Assembly (NCBI RefSeq): GCF_000621165.1 | Contig: NZ_KK211218.1 | Location: forward strand, 303,196-367,195 | Direction: 5' to 3' | Length of the DNA stretch: 64,000 bases | DNA from: Enterovibrio calviensis DSM 14347 | GTDB taxonomy: Bacteria; Pseudomonadota; Gammaproteobacteria; Enterobacterales; Vibrionaceae | Shown here: positions 17,229 to 25,367 of the stretch, piece after piece | How the letters are laid out: the number at the start of each line of letters is the position of its first letter | How positions within the stretch are numbered: the first letter of the stretch is position 1 | The notes under the pieces: model-generated | Told to the model about the DNA's origin: nothing | Database searches by the model: none | Seen by the model: only the letters and a program-made list of their open reading frames with translations | Program-made: the position numbers and the translations under genes

Positions 17229-18401
17229 TCACTCAATAATGTTGAAGTCATTGAGATATTTATCAGAAATTGAAATACCAAGACCGGGAGTGTTGTCGTC
17301 TAAGTTAATGGAGCCGTTCTGTGGCACTGGCTCGCCTTCAAAGATGTAGTAAAAGAGTTCATTCCCCACTTCTACATCGTGCACTGGGAAGAATTCAGAA
17401 ATCGGTGATGCGAGCGTCGACATGGTGAGATGATAGTTGTGCATTTGACCTGCGTGAGGAATAACGGGAACACTATAAACCTCTGCAAGTGCATTGATTT
17501 TACGCGCTGCGGTAATACCACCGACACGGTTTGTGTCGTACTGAATGACGGACACCGCACGTTTATCGAGAAGTTCTTTGAAGCCGTGACTGGTAAATTC
17601 ATGCTCACCGCCTGAAATAGGTATAGTGGTCAGTCGGTTTAACTCTGCATACCCGTCGATATCATCAGCGATCACTGGTTCTTCTAACCAGCGGGGTTCA
17701 AACTTCTCAAGTTTAGGGAGCATGCGTTTTGCGTATTCTAGGTTCCAGCCCATGTAGCACTCGAGCATAAGATCAACGTCATCCCCAATTACTTCTCTAA
17801 CGGCTTCTACGCTTTTGATGTTTTCTCTCATGCCTTGCGGGCCATCATTAGGGCCATAACCGAAACGCATTTTTAGCATGTTGAACCCCTGATCCAGATA
17901 AGACTGCGCCTCGCGTTGCATCTCATCCAAATCTGTTCGGTAAAGCTTAGAGGCGTAGACGGGGATCGTCTCTTTGGTTCGTCCCCCCAGTAACTTGAAT
18001 ACGGGTTTGCCCGTTGCTTTGCCCATCAAATCCCAAATCGCGATATCCACACCAGATATTGCTGCCATACCAATGCCTTTGCGTCCCCATGCTAATGTGG
18101 ACCGATACATCAATTGCCATAGGTATTCATAGTCAAAGGGGTCGTGACCAATAATGAGCGGGGCAAGGTAGAGATCAATGATCTCTTTTGCTATGCGAGG
18201 TGCAAGGGCGACGTTGCCTATTCCGACCAATCCGGTGTCTGTTTCAATTTCGATGACGGCCCAATCGTGAAATCGAAACGTGCCCATTGAATCCCCTTTA
18301 CTCCAAAGCAGGTCTTTCGCGTTGGAACAAAAATGCTGTGAGGGTGGTACCGTTTTTCCTTTCCATTGGAAAACTCTTGCTTTAACGGATGTGATTTTCA
18401 T
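17229..18401 (-). CDS. Enolase-superfamily sugar-acid dehydratase (mandelate racemase subgroup)
   Basis: This 390-aa enzyme has an N-terminal capping domain with [17 protein letters not shown] and a barrel domain. Candidate catalytic and metal-binding residues are K in [11 protein letters not shown] in [11 protein letters not shown] in [13 protein letters not shown] in [11 protein letters not shown] and H in [12 protein letters not shown]. The pattern resembles rhamnonate-type acid-sugar dehydratases, which abstract the proton alpha to the carboxylate and eliminate water to give a 2-keto-3-deoxy acid. Substrate stereochemistry cannot be read from sequence. Its ATG touches the stop of the pdxA-like gene (TAAATG), so translation is coupled. 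Confidence 0.85.
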   Translation of the reverse strand: MKITSVKARVFQWKGKTVPPSQHFCSNAKDLLWSKGDSMGTFRFHDWAVIEIETDTGLVGIGNVALAPRIAKEIIDLYLAPLIIGHDPFDYEYLWQLMYRSTLAWGRKGIGMAAISGVDIAIWDLMGKATGKPVFKLLGGRTKETIPVYASKLYRTDLDEMQREAQSYLDQGFNMLKMRFGYGPNDGPQGMRENIKSVEAVREVIGDDVDLMLECYMGWNLEYAKRMLPKLEKFEPRWLEEPVIADDIDGYAELNRLTTIPISGGEHEFTSHGFKELLDKRAVSVIQYDTNRVGGITAARKINALAEVYSVPVIPHAGQMHNYHLTMSTLASPISEFFPVHDVEVGNELFYYIFEGEPVPQNGSINLDDNTPGLGISISDKYLNDFNIIE

Positions 18402-19439
18402 TTATGCCTCTGTGTTATTTATTGCCAACGTTTCTTTGAAGGCTGATTGAGCCATGACGCAAGCGAGATTGAATGCATTCAGTGTGGCGTTAACGTTGGC
18501 TTGGTTTTTACCGGATATATCAAACGCAGTGCCATGAGCGGGGGTTGTAATTGCAATGGGAAGGCCGCCTTGAACGGTAACGCCTTTTTCGAAACCAAGG
18601 AGCTTTATCGCGATTTGACCTTGGTCGTGATACATGGTGACCACGGCATCAAACTCTCCGTCTCTGACTTTTAAAAAGAGGGTGTCCGCCGGAAAAGGGC
18701 CACTGACCGGGTAATGTTGCTCCTGGAGCGTCTTGACGGCGGGTTGGATGATCTCTATTTCTTCTCTGCCACAAATACCCCCATCACCACCATGCGGATT
18801 GAGTGCTGCAATGGCTATTTTGGGACGGGCTATCCCAGACTGGATAAGGCAATCGTGGATGAGTTTGGTTGCCTCAATGATTCTGTCTTGAGATATGTAT
18901 TGCGTGACATCTTTGAATGGCACGTGTGACGAGATCCGAGAGGTCCAAATATCTCCGAGTGTGTTGAATTCACAGAAGTATTCTTTCACCTCTAGCTGAT
19001 CGGCAAAAAAGTGCAGTTCATCCTCAAAAGGCATCCCTGCCAGCTTCATGGCTTGCTTGTTAAGGGGCGCGAAACAAATGGCATCTATTTCAGAAGCCTT
19101 CGCTGCATCTAGGCACATGGTCAGTACGTTGAGCACTGACGCACCACTTTCTTTATTCGCAACACCTACTTTGTGATCCGTTTCTGTCATCGTGGAGACG
19201 GGAAGGAAACACACGCTACCTACGGGTGTATGTTTTGCCTCCTCAAATGCGTTAATCACCGGAAGGTCATGCATCAATCCTGTCAGTGTCTGTGCATTGC
19301 TCCATAACCACCCATCGCCAACTAAGACGCAATGGCAGTGACGAACACGCTGTTCATTGGCGAGTAGTTTGGCCACCAGTTCAGGACCAATACCAGATGG
19401 ATCCCCCAAAGTGATTGCAACGACGGGTGCGTTTCGCAT
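18402..19439 (-). CDS. PdxA-family NAD-dependent dehydrogenase (PdxA2-like)
   Basis: This 345-aa protein has PdxA hallmarks: ITLGDPSGIGPELVAKLL at the N-terminus, the metal ligands in NPHGGDGG and TMYHDQGQIAIKLLGF, and TPAHGTAFDISGKNQAN. PdxA proper oxidises 4-phosphohydroxy-L-threonine in vitamin B6 synthesis, but PdxA2-type homologues in catabolic operons act on four-carbon sugar-acid phosphates, and TphB acts on a non-phosphorylated diol. As first gene of a sugar-acid operon with no DUF1537 kinase partner, it may be the oxidising enzyme of this pathway. The promoter region has a 19-bp palindrome. Confidence 0.85.
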   Translation of the reverse strand: MRNAPVVAITLGDPSGIGPELVAKLLANEQRVRHCHCVLVGDGWLWSNAQTLTGLMHDLPVINAFEEAKHTPVGSVCFLPVSTMTETDHKVGVANKESGASVLNVLTMCLDAAKASEIDAICFAPLNKQAMKLAGMPFEDELHFFADQLEVKEYFCEFNTLGDIWTSRISSHVPFKDVTQYISQDRIIEATKLIHDCLIQSGIARPKIAIAALNPHGGDGGICGREEIEIIQPAVKTLQEQHYPVSGPFPADTLFLKVRDGEFDAVVTMYHDQGQIAIKLLGFEKGVTVQGGLPIAITTPAHGTAFDISGKNQANVNATLNAFNLACVMAQSAFKETLAINNTEA

Positions 19440-19515
19440 GGTGTTCTCCGTATTCGATGAGTGATTGCGTCTTTCATCATTTTCATTTGGGTACAGAGGT
19501 ACGCCTCGACCTTAA

Positions 19516-19534
19516 TGGTATATAAAGCGTACCA
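19516..19534. promoter_or_regulatory. GntR operator candidate A (leftward operon)
   Basis: TGGTA (19516-19520) and TACCA (19530-19534) with 9 bp between form a 19-bp palindrome of the same size and half-sites as those at 19851 and 27448. It lies 77 bp upstream of the PdxA-like start. Confidence 0.6.
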
Positions 19535-19850
19535 GTTGATTTTATTCTTAACAATGTTTTGAAAAAATGGAAGCCACAAAACTAATGATCTAGTGGATTA
19601 CGTATCTACATTTCATACGTTTAACCCGAAACAATACGCGGGTTTTAGCATTTGGCTATTACGTAACCTGCCTTATATTTGTTTTTTATCAGCAGGTTAA
19701 GTTTGTATTGGTAGGGGGGGATTTAAGGGTGGAAGATTTTCTTGTGTGAATCAAAACTAAGATCTATTTCTAAAATTACACTGGTAATTAAGAACTAAAT
19801 CTTATTTTGGACAAAAAGTGCTCAGTTGGCATATTGGTCTTCAAGTCTTC

Positions 19851-19869
19851 TGGTATTGTTAATAGACCA
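19851..19869. promoter_or_regulatory. GntR operator candidate B (rightward operon)
   Basis: TGGTAT (19851-19856), 7 bp, AGACCA (19864-19869): a 19-bp palindrome with one imperfect half-site, 151 bp before the ABC ATPase gene. Confidence 0.55.
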
Positions 19870-20020
19870 GTTGAGAGCCGGGAGTGATACGGTGCTTAGC
19901 GAAAGGAATACAACTGCTGTCGATATTCCTTCGTTTGGTTAAGCGAGTGTCACTTCGAAAAATCTATCAACGAAATACGACGTTGGTTTAAAAAATCATG
20001 AGCACGTAAGGGAAGCGAAG

Positions 20021-21127
20021 ATGCCTCAGATTCGAATTCAAAACCTAGTAAAACGCTATGATCATGTCGAAGTCGTTCATGGTCTTGATCTTACCTTTGA
20101 TGACAATGAGTTCACCGTGCTGGTCGGCCCATCTGGCTGTGGTAAATCAACGACGCTGAGAATGATCGCGGGGTTAGAAGACGTGACCTCTGGGGGGATA
20201 TACATTGGTGATCGCGAAGTGAGTTCGTTGGAGCCACGCGATCGCGACCTTGCGATGGTTTTCCAAGATTACGCGTTATACCCCCACATGAATGTTGAGA
20301 AAAACATCTCCTTTGCTTTAAGGCTCGCCAAAGTCAACAAAGAAGACATCGCGAAAAAGGTAAAAGAAGTATCGGAGATGCTTGGACTGGAACATCTTCT
20401 CCATCGTAAACCCGGCGAGCTATCAGGCGGGCAGCGTCAACGCGTTGCGATGGGCAGAGCGCTGGCTCGCGATGCGTCCACATTATTGATGGATGAGCCT
20501 TTATCTAATTTGGATGCCAAACTTCGTGCCCAGATGCGTGCTGAACTGATCCTGATGCGAAAGAAAGTAAACAAAAACATTATCTACGTGACGCATGACC
20601 AAATTGAAGCCATGACATTGGGCGACAGAATAGTCGTCATGAATGATGGATACGTTCAACAGCATGGCACGCCAGAGGAATTGTTTTGTAGACCTATCAA
20701 TAAATTCGTTGCGGGTTTTATGGGGTCGCCATCAATGAACTTCCTTGAGGGAGAACTGATTAACACTGACGGTGAGTACTTTGTTGAAGGGGAGGGTTTT
20801 TCCCTAAAAACCGCTCCGGAATTAGCATCTTCCCTGTCTATTTTGTCGCAGACATCATCTTCTATTCATGTGGGTTTCAGACCATCTGCATTTTCCACTG
20901 AGTCTATTGCTGATTCAAACCCCATTTCATTACCCGTTTTGGTCACAGAATATTGCGGCTCACAGTCGATCATTGTTTCCGAAATTAACGGACAGCGTAT
21001 CTCTATTGAAATTGATTCTGAATTTCTACCCAAACAAGGTGAGAACATTACGTTCTATCTCAAGTATACCGATATCTACCTATTTGATTCTAAAACGGAA
21101 AAAGCAGTTTACTCAAACGCACAGTAA
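20021..21127 (+). CDS. CUT1-type sugar ABC transporter ATPase (MalK/UgpC-like)
   Basis: This 368-aa ATPase powers the importer encoded downstream. Walker A is GPSGCGKSTT, the Q-loop lies in VFQDYALYPHM, the signature is LSGGQRQRVAMGRALAR, Walker B is TLLMDEPLSNLD and the H-loop is YVTHDQIEAM. A C-terminal TOBE/regulatory region (about 240-368) is present as in MalK. It is the first gene of a six-gene rightward operon. The putative operator B lies upstream, facing the divergent sugar-acid operon. Confidence 0.92.
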   Translation: MPQIRIQNLVKRYDHVEVVHGLDLTFDDNEFTVLVGPSGCGKSTTLRMIAGLEDVTSGGIYIGDREVSSLEPRDRDLAMVFQDYALYPHMNVEKNISFALRLAKVNKEDIAKKVKEVSEMLGLEHLLHRKPGELSGGQRQRVAMGRALARDASTLLMDEPLSNLDAKLRAQMRAELILMRKKVNKNIIYVTHDQIEAMTLGDRIVVMNDGYVQQHGTPEELFCRPINKFVAGFMGSPSMNFLEGELINTDGEYFVEGEGFSLKTAPELASSLSILSQTSSSIHVGFRPSAFSTESIADSNPISLPVLVTEYCGSQSIIVSEINGQRISIEIDSEFLPKQGENITFYLKYTDIYLFDSKTEKAVYSNAQ

Positions 21128-21188
21128 CGTGAGTCAACATGCCAAATCCATTCATCATCTACCCCAAAGCAGTTATGCGGGAGGAGCA

Positions 21189-22535
21189 ATGTTACAGAAT
21201 ATCAATACGTTAAAACGATACACGGCCACGGTGATCGCCACAGTGGGTATGTTGATTTCACCTTTTGCGCTTTCTAACCCTTACAAACCCTATGAAGGTG
21301 AAGTGCTGGTGGTCAATTTCCCCGCGCATCCTCACTATGATGCGGTAATGAAGGTATTGCCAGATTTTGAAAAAGAGACGGGCATTGAGGTAGAAGTTGA
21401 CCAACTTCAATACTTGGCAATGCGTCAAAAGCAAACACTCGAATTAACCAAGCGAAAAGGGGATTACGACTTGATCGCCTATGTGGTTTTTTCCAAAGCG
21501 GATTACGTATCGGCCGATCAAATTGAACCGCTCGCACGTTTTTTCATGAACCCTAAATTGGCAGACCCAAGTTACGACGCTGACGATCTGATTGATGGTT
21601 ACGTACAAAATGTCGGTGTTGCTGGCGGTGCGAAAGGATACTTGCCTGGGCCAACGGGCGCACTATTTGGCATTCCTTTTGGTTCAGAGACGTCAGTGTT
21701 GGGTTACAGAAAAGACATTTTTGACAAGCACGGCATCAAAGTGCCAGAGACCTATGAAGAGCTGCTTGAAACCTCTTGTAAGATCCAAGAGCTAGAGCCA
21801 GACATGGTTGGGCTTGCTTCTCGTGGTAAATCTGGCCACCAAACCTCCCACGCATTTCTTCTTCACCTCGCCCCGTTAGGCGGCAGAGTGTTTGATGAAA
21901 ATTGGCAGCCGACGTTGAACAGTCCGCAGGCAATTCAAGCAGGTAACGCCTTGAAGACCATTTTGGAATGTGGTCCAGAAGGTGGCACCTCGTTTGGTTT
22001 ATCCGAAGCGAAGAATGCATTCCTACAAGGAAAAGCGGCCATGTACCTCGACACAACTGTGGTTGCTGGTGAGGTCGACGACCCTGAGAAATCAAAAGTG
22101 GTGGGTAAAGTGGCATGGGCTAAGCACCCAATGGGGGTGAAGCATGCCTCACAAACCGGTGGCTTTGGCATTGCGATTCCAAAAAACGCGCAAAACAAAG
22201 AAGCAGCATTTTTGTTGATGCAATGGCTTACCTCGAAAGAGACGGATAAGAAAATTGCTCTGGCAGGTGGTAATCCGTCTCGTTTCTCTACTCACCAAGA
22301 TAGCGACGTCATTGCCAAATTCCCGCAAATGGAAATTTTCGGTGAAGCATTAAAAGATGCTGACCCTGATTGGCGTCCAATCATTCCTGTATGGGGACAG
22401 ATAAACACCGAGCTAGGCACGAACTTGTCTAAGGCAATGACTGGCGAAATCACGGTTGAAGAAGCCCTTAACAAGACCAATAAAACGGCGGAGAAAATAA
22501 TGAATAAAGCGGGTTATTACACTTATCAACAGTAA
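21189..22535 (+). CDS. Extracellular sugar-binding protein of the ABC transporter
   Basis: This 448-aa periplasmic solute-binding protein (family 1) has a signal peptide of about 26 residues (MLQNINTLKRYTATVIATVG..., cleavage after ALS/AL). The mature part follows the UgpB/MalE pattern: VLPDFEKETGIEVEV, GIPFGSETSVLGYRKDIFDKHGIKVPETYEEL, GKAAMYLDTT, FGIAIPKNAQNKEAAFLLMQWLTSKE. ATG 21189 is chosen because GGGAGGAG precedes it and the signal peptide starts there; the frame is open much further upstream into the ATPase gene but without a signal. The ligand is unknown; neighbours suggest an oligosaccharide or sugar acid. Confidence 0.9.
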   Translation: MLQNINTLKRYTATVIATVGMLISPFALSNPYKPYEGEVLVVNFPAHPHYDAVMKVLPDFEKETGIEVEVDQLQYLAMRQKQTLELTKRKGDYDLIAYVVFSKADYVSADQIEPLARFFMNPKLADPSYDADDLIDGYVQNVGVAGGAKGYLPGPTGALFGIPFGSETSVLGYRKDIFDKHGIKVPETYEELLETSCKIQELEPDMVGLASRGKSGHQTSHAFLLHLAPLGGRVFDENWQPTLNSPQAIQAGNALKTILECGPEGGTSFGLSEAKNAFLQGKAAMYLDTTVVAGEVDDPEKSKVVGKVAWAKHPMGVKHASQTGGFGIAIPKNAQNKEAAFLLMQWLTSKETDKKIALAGGNPSRFSTHQDSDVIAKFPQMEIFGEALKDADPDWRPIIPVWGQINTELGTNLSKAMTGEITVEEALNKTNKTAEKIMNKAGYYTYQQ

Positions 22536-22544
22536 ATAACGACA

Positions 22545-22568
22545 GGAGGCAGATATTGGTCTGCCTCC
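22545..22568 (+). promoter_or_regulatory. Intercistronic hairpin burying a GGAGG before the first permease
   Basis: GGAGGCAG (22545-22552) pairs perfectly with CTGCCTCC (22561-22568) around ATATTGGT. The 3' arm ends one base before the ATG at 22570 and the 5' arm holds the only strong Shine-Dalgarno-like sequence. Such hairpins after binding-protein genes commonly stabilise the upstream message or lower expression of the permeases. Confidence 0.65.
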
Positions 22569-22569
22569 G

Positions 22570-23559
22570 ATGCACAAATGGATGTGGAATATGCGAGACA
22601 AAGTCATGGTTTCCGCCGGTAATAGTGAAGCACCAGATAAAAAGTCATTCCGGCAGGTTTTAAATAAAGCTGCTCCCTATCTTTTCATGGCGCCAGCGGC
22701 AGTTATTTTGATTTTTGCCCTTTTATACCCAATGGCTTACATGATGACGGCGAGCTTCTTCGATTGGAGGCCAAGCCAGCCTTTTTCAGATGCCGAGTTT
22801 GTGGGCTTAAGTAACTATGTTTGGCTACTTGAAGATGAAGGTTTTTTTGAGTCTTTCTTTGTCACCTTCTCTTTCGCTTTTATCGTTGTTGGCATTGAGA
22901 TGGTGCTCGGGGTAGGGCTTGCGTTAATGCTGGAAAGGCCGACAAGAGGCATGTCAATTTATCGAACAATTTTCATTTTACCAATGATGATTGCGCCGAT
23001 TGCTGTGGGTCTCGTTTGGCGGTACATGTACAACCCCCAATTCGGAATTTTCAATAAAATTCTAAATGGATTGGGCATTGATAGCGTGCCATGGTTGTCC
23101 GACCCATCGTGGTCACTCTTCTCAATCATTTTGGCAGATATTTGGCAATGGACTCCTTTTGTCATGATCTTGTCCTTGGCGGCACTTCAATCTCTTTCTA
23201 GCTCGGTTGTTGAAGCTGCCAAACTAGACGGTGCGTCGAACTGGGCACTTATTTGGCACATTAAAATTCCATTGATGCTGCCCGTGCTCATTGTCACCTT
23301 ACTGCTCCGGTTGATCGATGCGTTCAAGGTATTGGAAGTCATCATGATCCTGACCAATGGTGGACCTGGTCTCTCAACTGAAATTCTTGCGTTACGAATC
23401 TTTAAAACGGTGACAGACAGCCAAGAGCTAGGCCTCGCTGCCGCGTTATCAAATATGCTGCTTGCGCTTGTCCTGGTAATTACCGTCGCCATGTTCATGT
23501 TTAACAAGATGCGTGAAACGCGCAGTGCAAAAATCAAAGTCACTGCAGAGCAGTACTGA
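22570..23559 (+). CDS. Sugar ABC transporter permease, MalF/UgpA type
   Basis: This protein of up to 329 aa has six predicted membrane helices and the permease EAA loop EAAKLDGASNWALIWHIKIPLMLPV (about residues 217-241), which docks to the ATPase. The start is uncertain: 22570 is the first ATG, with further in-frame ATGs at 22582, 22591 and 22606, and the only good ribosome site is inside the preceding hairpin. The first helix begins near residue 33, so any of these starts leaves the membrane domain whole. It pairs with the second permease 15 bp downstream. Confidence 0.9.
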   Translation: MHKWMWNMRDKVMVSAGNSEAPDKKSFRQVLNKAAPYLFMAPAAVILIFALLYPMAYMMTASFFDWRPSQPFSDAEFVGLSNYVWLLEDEGFFESFFVTFSFAFIVVGIEMVLGVGLALMLERPTRGMSIYRTIFILPMMIAPIAVGLVWRYMYNPQFGIFNKILNGLGIDSVPWLSDPSWSLFSIILADIWQWTPFVMILSLAALQSLSSSVVEAAKLDGASNWALIWHIKIPLMLPVLIVTLLLRLIDAFKVLEVIMILTNGGPGLSTEILALRIFKTVTDSQELGLAAALSNMLLALVLVITVAMFMFNKMRETRSAKIKVTAEQY

Positions 23560-23574
23560 GGAAGGAGGATAAAC

Positions 23575-24402
23575 ATGAACAAGAAGACTTTGAATACAGC
23601 GCTTTATTACTTGGTACTCGTCTCGCTGATCGTTTTTTCTTTGGGGCCAATTGTATTGATGTTCGTGACGTCTTTTAAGTTGAAAGTCGATATCATGAGC
23701 GATTCGACGGCATGGTTCTTCATGCCGACGCTTCAAAACTATGCGTCCATGCTTGATGACCGCTCGTTGGTCAACAACATTGGTAACTCTCTCTATGTCG
23801 CGATTGTATCAACGGCTATCACTCTGTTTGCTGGTTGTATGGCAGCTTATGCCATTGTGCGTTATCGATTTTTTGGTCGCGATGTGGCGTCGATGACAAC
23901 GTTGATCATGAGAATGGTGCCACCTGCTGTCTTGCTCGTTCCAGTCTTTGGCATTTGGACATTTGACTATGAGATTGATGGCACGCTAAATGGCATTGTT
24001 CTTATCTACAGCGCCATGAACCTTCCTTTTGTTATTTGGATATTACAGAGTTTTATTCAGCAAATTCCTATCCAACTGGAGGAGGCGGCCAGAATGGATG
24101 GGGCGAATCCTTTTCAAGTGTTCTACCACATCATTCTGCCTGTCATACAGCCAGGCCTCGCTGCAGCTTCCATATTTACGTTTCGTATTGCGTGGAATGA
24201 GTTCCTCATTGCAAATGCTATTTCTGACCGAAGTACGAGAACCACACCTGTATATATCGTGAATTCACTGACGGAATATAACATCGATTGGGGGGCAATC
24301 ATGGCCATGGGTGTATTGCTCGCCATACCGCCGATCATATTTACGTTTGTGGCATCGAAACAAATTATTTCAGGGATGACCGCGGGTGCTGTGAAGGGGT
24401 AG
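23575..24402 (+). CDS. Sugar ABC transporter permease, MalG/UgpE type
   Basis: This 275-aa inner-membrane permease has six helices and the EAA motif EEAARMDGANPFQVFYHIILPVIQPGL. It ends with the MalG-like FVASKQIISGMTAGAVKG. AAGGAGGATAAAC before the ATG is a strong ribosome site. It completes the importer (ATPase, binding protein, two permeases). The cytochrome c gene starts three bases after its stop, so the redox genes are translationally linked to the transporter. Confidence 0.93.
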   Translation: MNKKTLNTALYYLVLVSLIVFSLGPIVLMFVTSFKLKVDIMSDSTAWFFMPTLQNYASMLDDRSLVNNIGNSLYVAIVSTAITLFAGCMAAYAIVRYRFFGRDVASMTTLIMRMVPPAVLLVPVFGIWTFDYEIDGTLNGIVLIYSAMNLPFVIWILQSFIQQIPIQLEEAARMDGANPFQVFYHIILPVIQPGLAAASIFTFRIAWNEFLIANAISDRSTRTTPVYIVNSLTEYNIDWGAIMAMGVLLAIPPIIFTFVASKQIISGMTAGAVKG

Positions 24403-24404
24403 AG

Positions 24405-25367
24405 ATGACGTGGTTGTTAAAAAGGTTAGCGATAAAGCGATTATGTCGTTGGCAAAAAAGGCTGATCCTGTCTCTCACCCTTGTTGTCATAATCTGCTTG
24501 TCCGTGGGAGCCATCTTTATTTTCGCACCGCATTGGATATGGCCGAAAACGGGTGATCACTTGAATAGGCTCTCGGCTGATATTAAGAATGGCGAGTATG
24601 TTTTCCATTTATCTGGATGCGCGGCTTGCCATTCAACGGCGGCGAAGAAAGACGCACCGCTGGCTGGCGGAAAACGTATTAGAACACCGTTTGGCATCAT
24701 TATGTCGACGAACATTACACCGGATGATGAATTTGGTATTGGCGGTTGGACGCGAGCGGAATTTGCAGATGCTGTTAGACAGGGAATATCTCCGCAAGGA
24801 GAGCATTATTATCCTGCTTTTCCTTACACATCTTACATAAAGATGAGTGATCAAGACGTTGTTGATGTTCAATCTTACATTGACCAGCGTATTGCGCCAA
24901 TATCAGAGCCTAATAAAAACAAGGCCTTGCCATTTCCGCTGAATATTCGCGCCGGTATTGGTACATGGAAACTGCTATATAACCAACCTGCTTACGTGTC
25001 AGATGTTTCAGCTTATAACGAGATGGAGCAACGTGGTGCGTATTTAGTGGAGGCGTTAGGGCATTGCGGTGAATGCCACACGCCAAGAGATACGCTTGGT
25101 GGGCTTTTGCGCGATCAATGGATGGCAGGAGTGCCTCAAGGAGAGTTTAATCCAGCTCCCAGTTTACTGAATACCGGTGACGCGATGGGTGATTGGACGG
25201 ACGAAGAGTGGCTCGTGTTTCTTCAAACAGGGAGGCTCTCTAATGGAGAGTACACGGGGGGGGAAATGAGCCATGTTATCAAGGAGATTACCTCGCATCT
25301 TATTCAGGACGATGCCGAAGCGATGGTTGCTTATTTTCGAACACTCAATGGTAAGGATAATCGCTAA
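24405..25367 (+). CDS. Membrane-anchored dihaem cytochrome c
   Basis: This 320-aa protein has a basic N-terminus and one membrane helix (about residues 19-40) that anchors two periplasmic cytochrome c domains. The haem motifs are CAACH (72-76) and CGECH (221-225). Each domain resembles those of the cytochrome subunit of membrane alcohol/gluconate dehydrogenases (FGIIMSTNITPDDEFGIGGW, GGEMSHVI), but that subunit normally has three haems. The ATG at 24405 lies 2 bp after the permease stop and GAAGGGG precedes it. It would pass electrons between a periplasmic donor and the respiratory chain. No partner dehydrogenase is in the operon. Confidence 0.85.
   Translation: MTWLLKRLAIKRLCRWQKRLILSLTLVVIICLSVGAIFIFAPHWIWPKTGDHLNRLSADIKNGEYVFHLSGCAACHSTAAKKDAPLAGGKRIRTPFGIIMSTNITPDDEFGIGGWTRAEFADAVRQGISPQGEHYYPAFPYTSYIKMSDQDVVDVQSYIDQRIAPISEPNKNKALPFPLNIRAGIGTWKLLYNQPAYVSDVSAYNEMEQRGAYLVEALGHCGECHTPRDTLGGLLRDQWMAGVPQGEFNPAPSLLNTGDAMGDWTDEEWLVFLQTGRLSNGEYTGGEMSHVIKEITSHLIQDDAEAMVAYFRTLNGKDNR

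Larger units (their letters stand above)
19440..20020. other. Divergent control region of the sugar-acid and transport operons
   Basis: This 581-bp AT-rich gap separates the two divergent operons and holds operator candidates A (19516-19534) and B (19851-19869). GGGAAGCGAAG before 20021 is the ribosome site of the ATPase gene. No ORF or RNA gene is evident. Confidence 0.7.

Noticed and set aside
20868-21188. Long upstream extension of the sugar-binding protein frame
   Set aside because: It overlaps the ATPase gene and removes the signal peptide from the N-terminus. ATG 21189 has a strong ribosome site.
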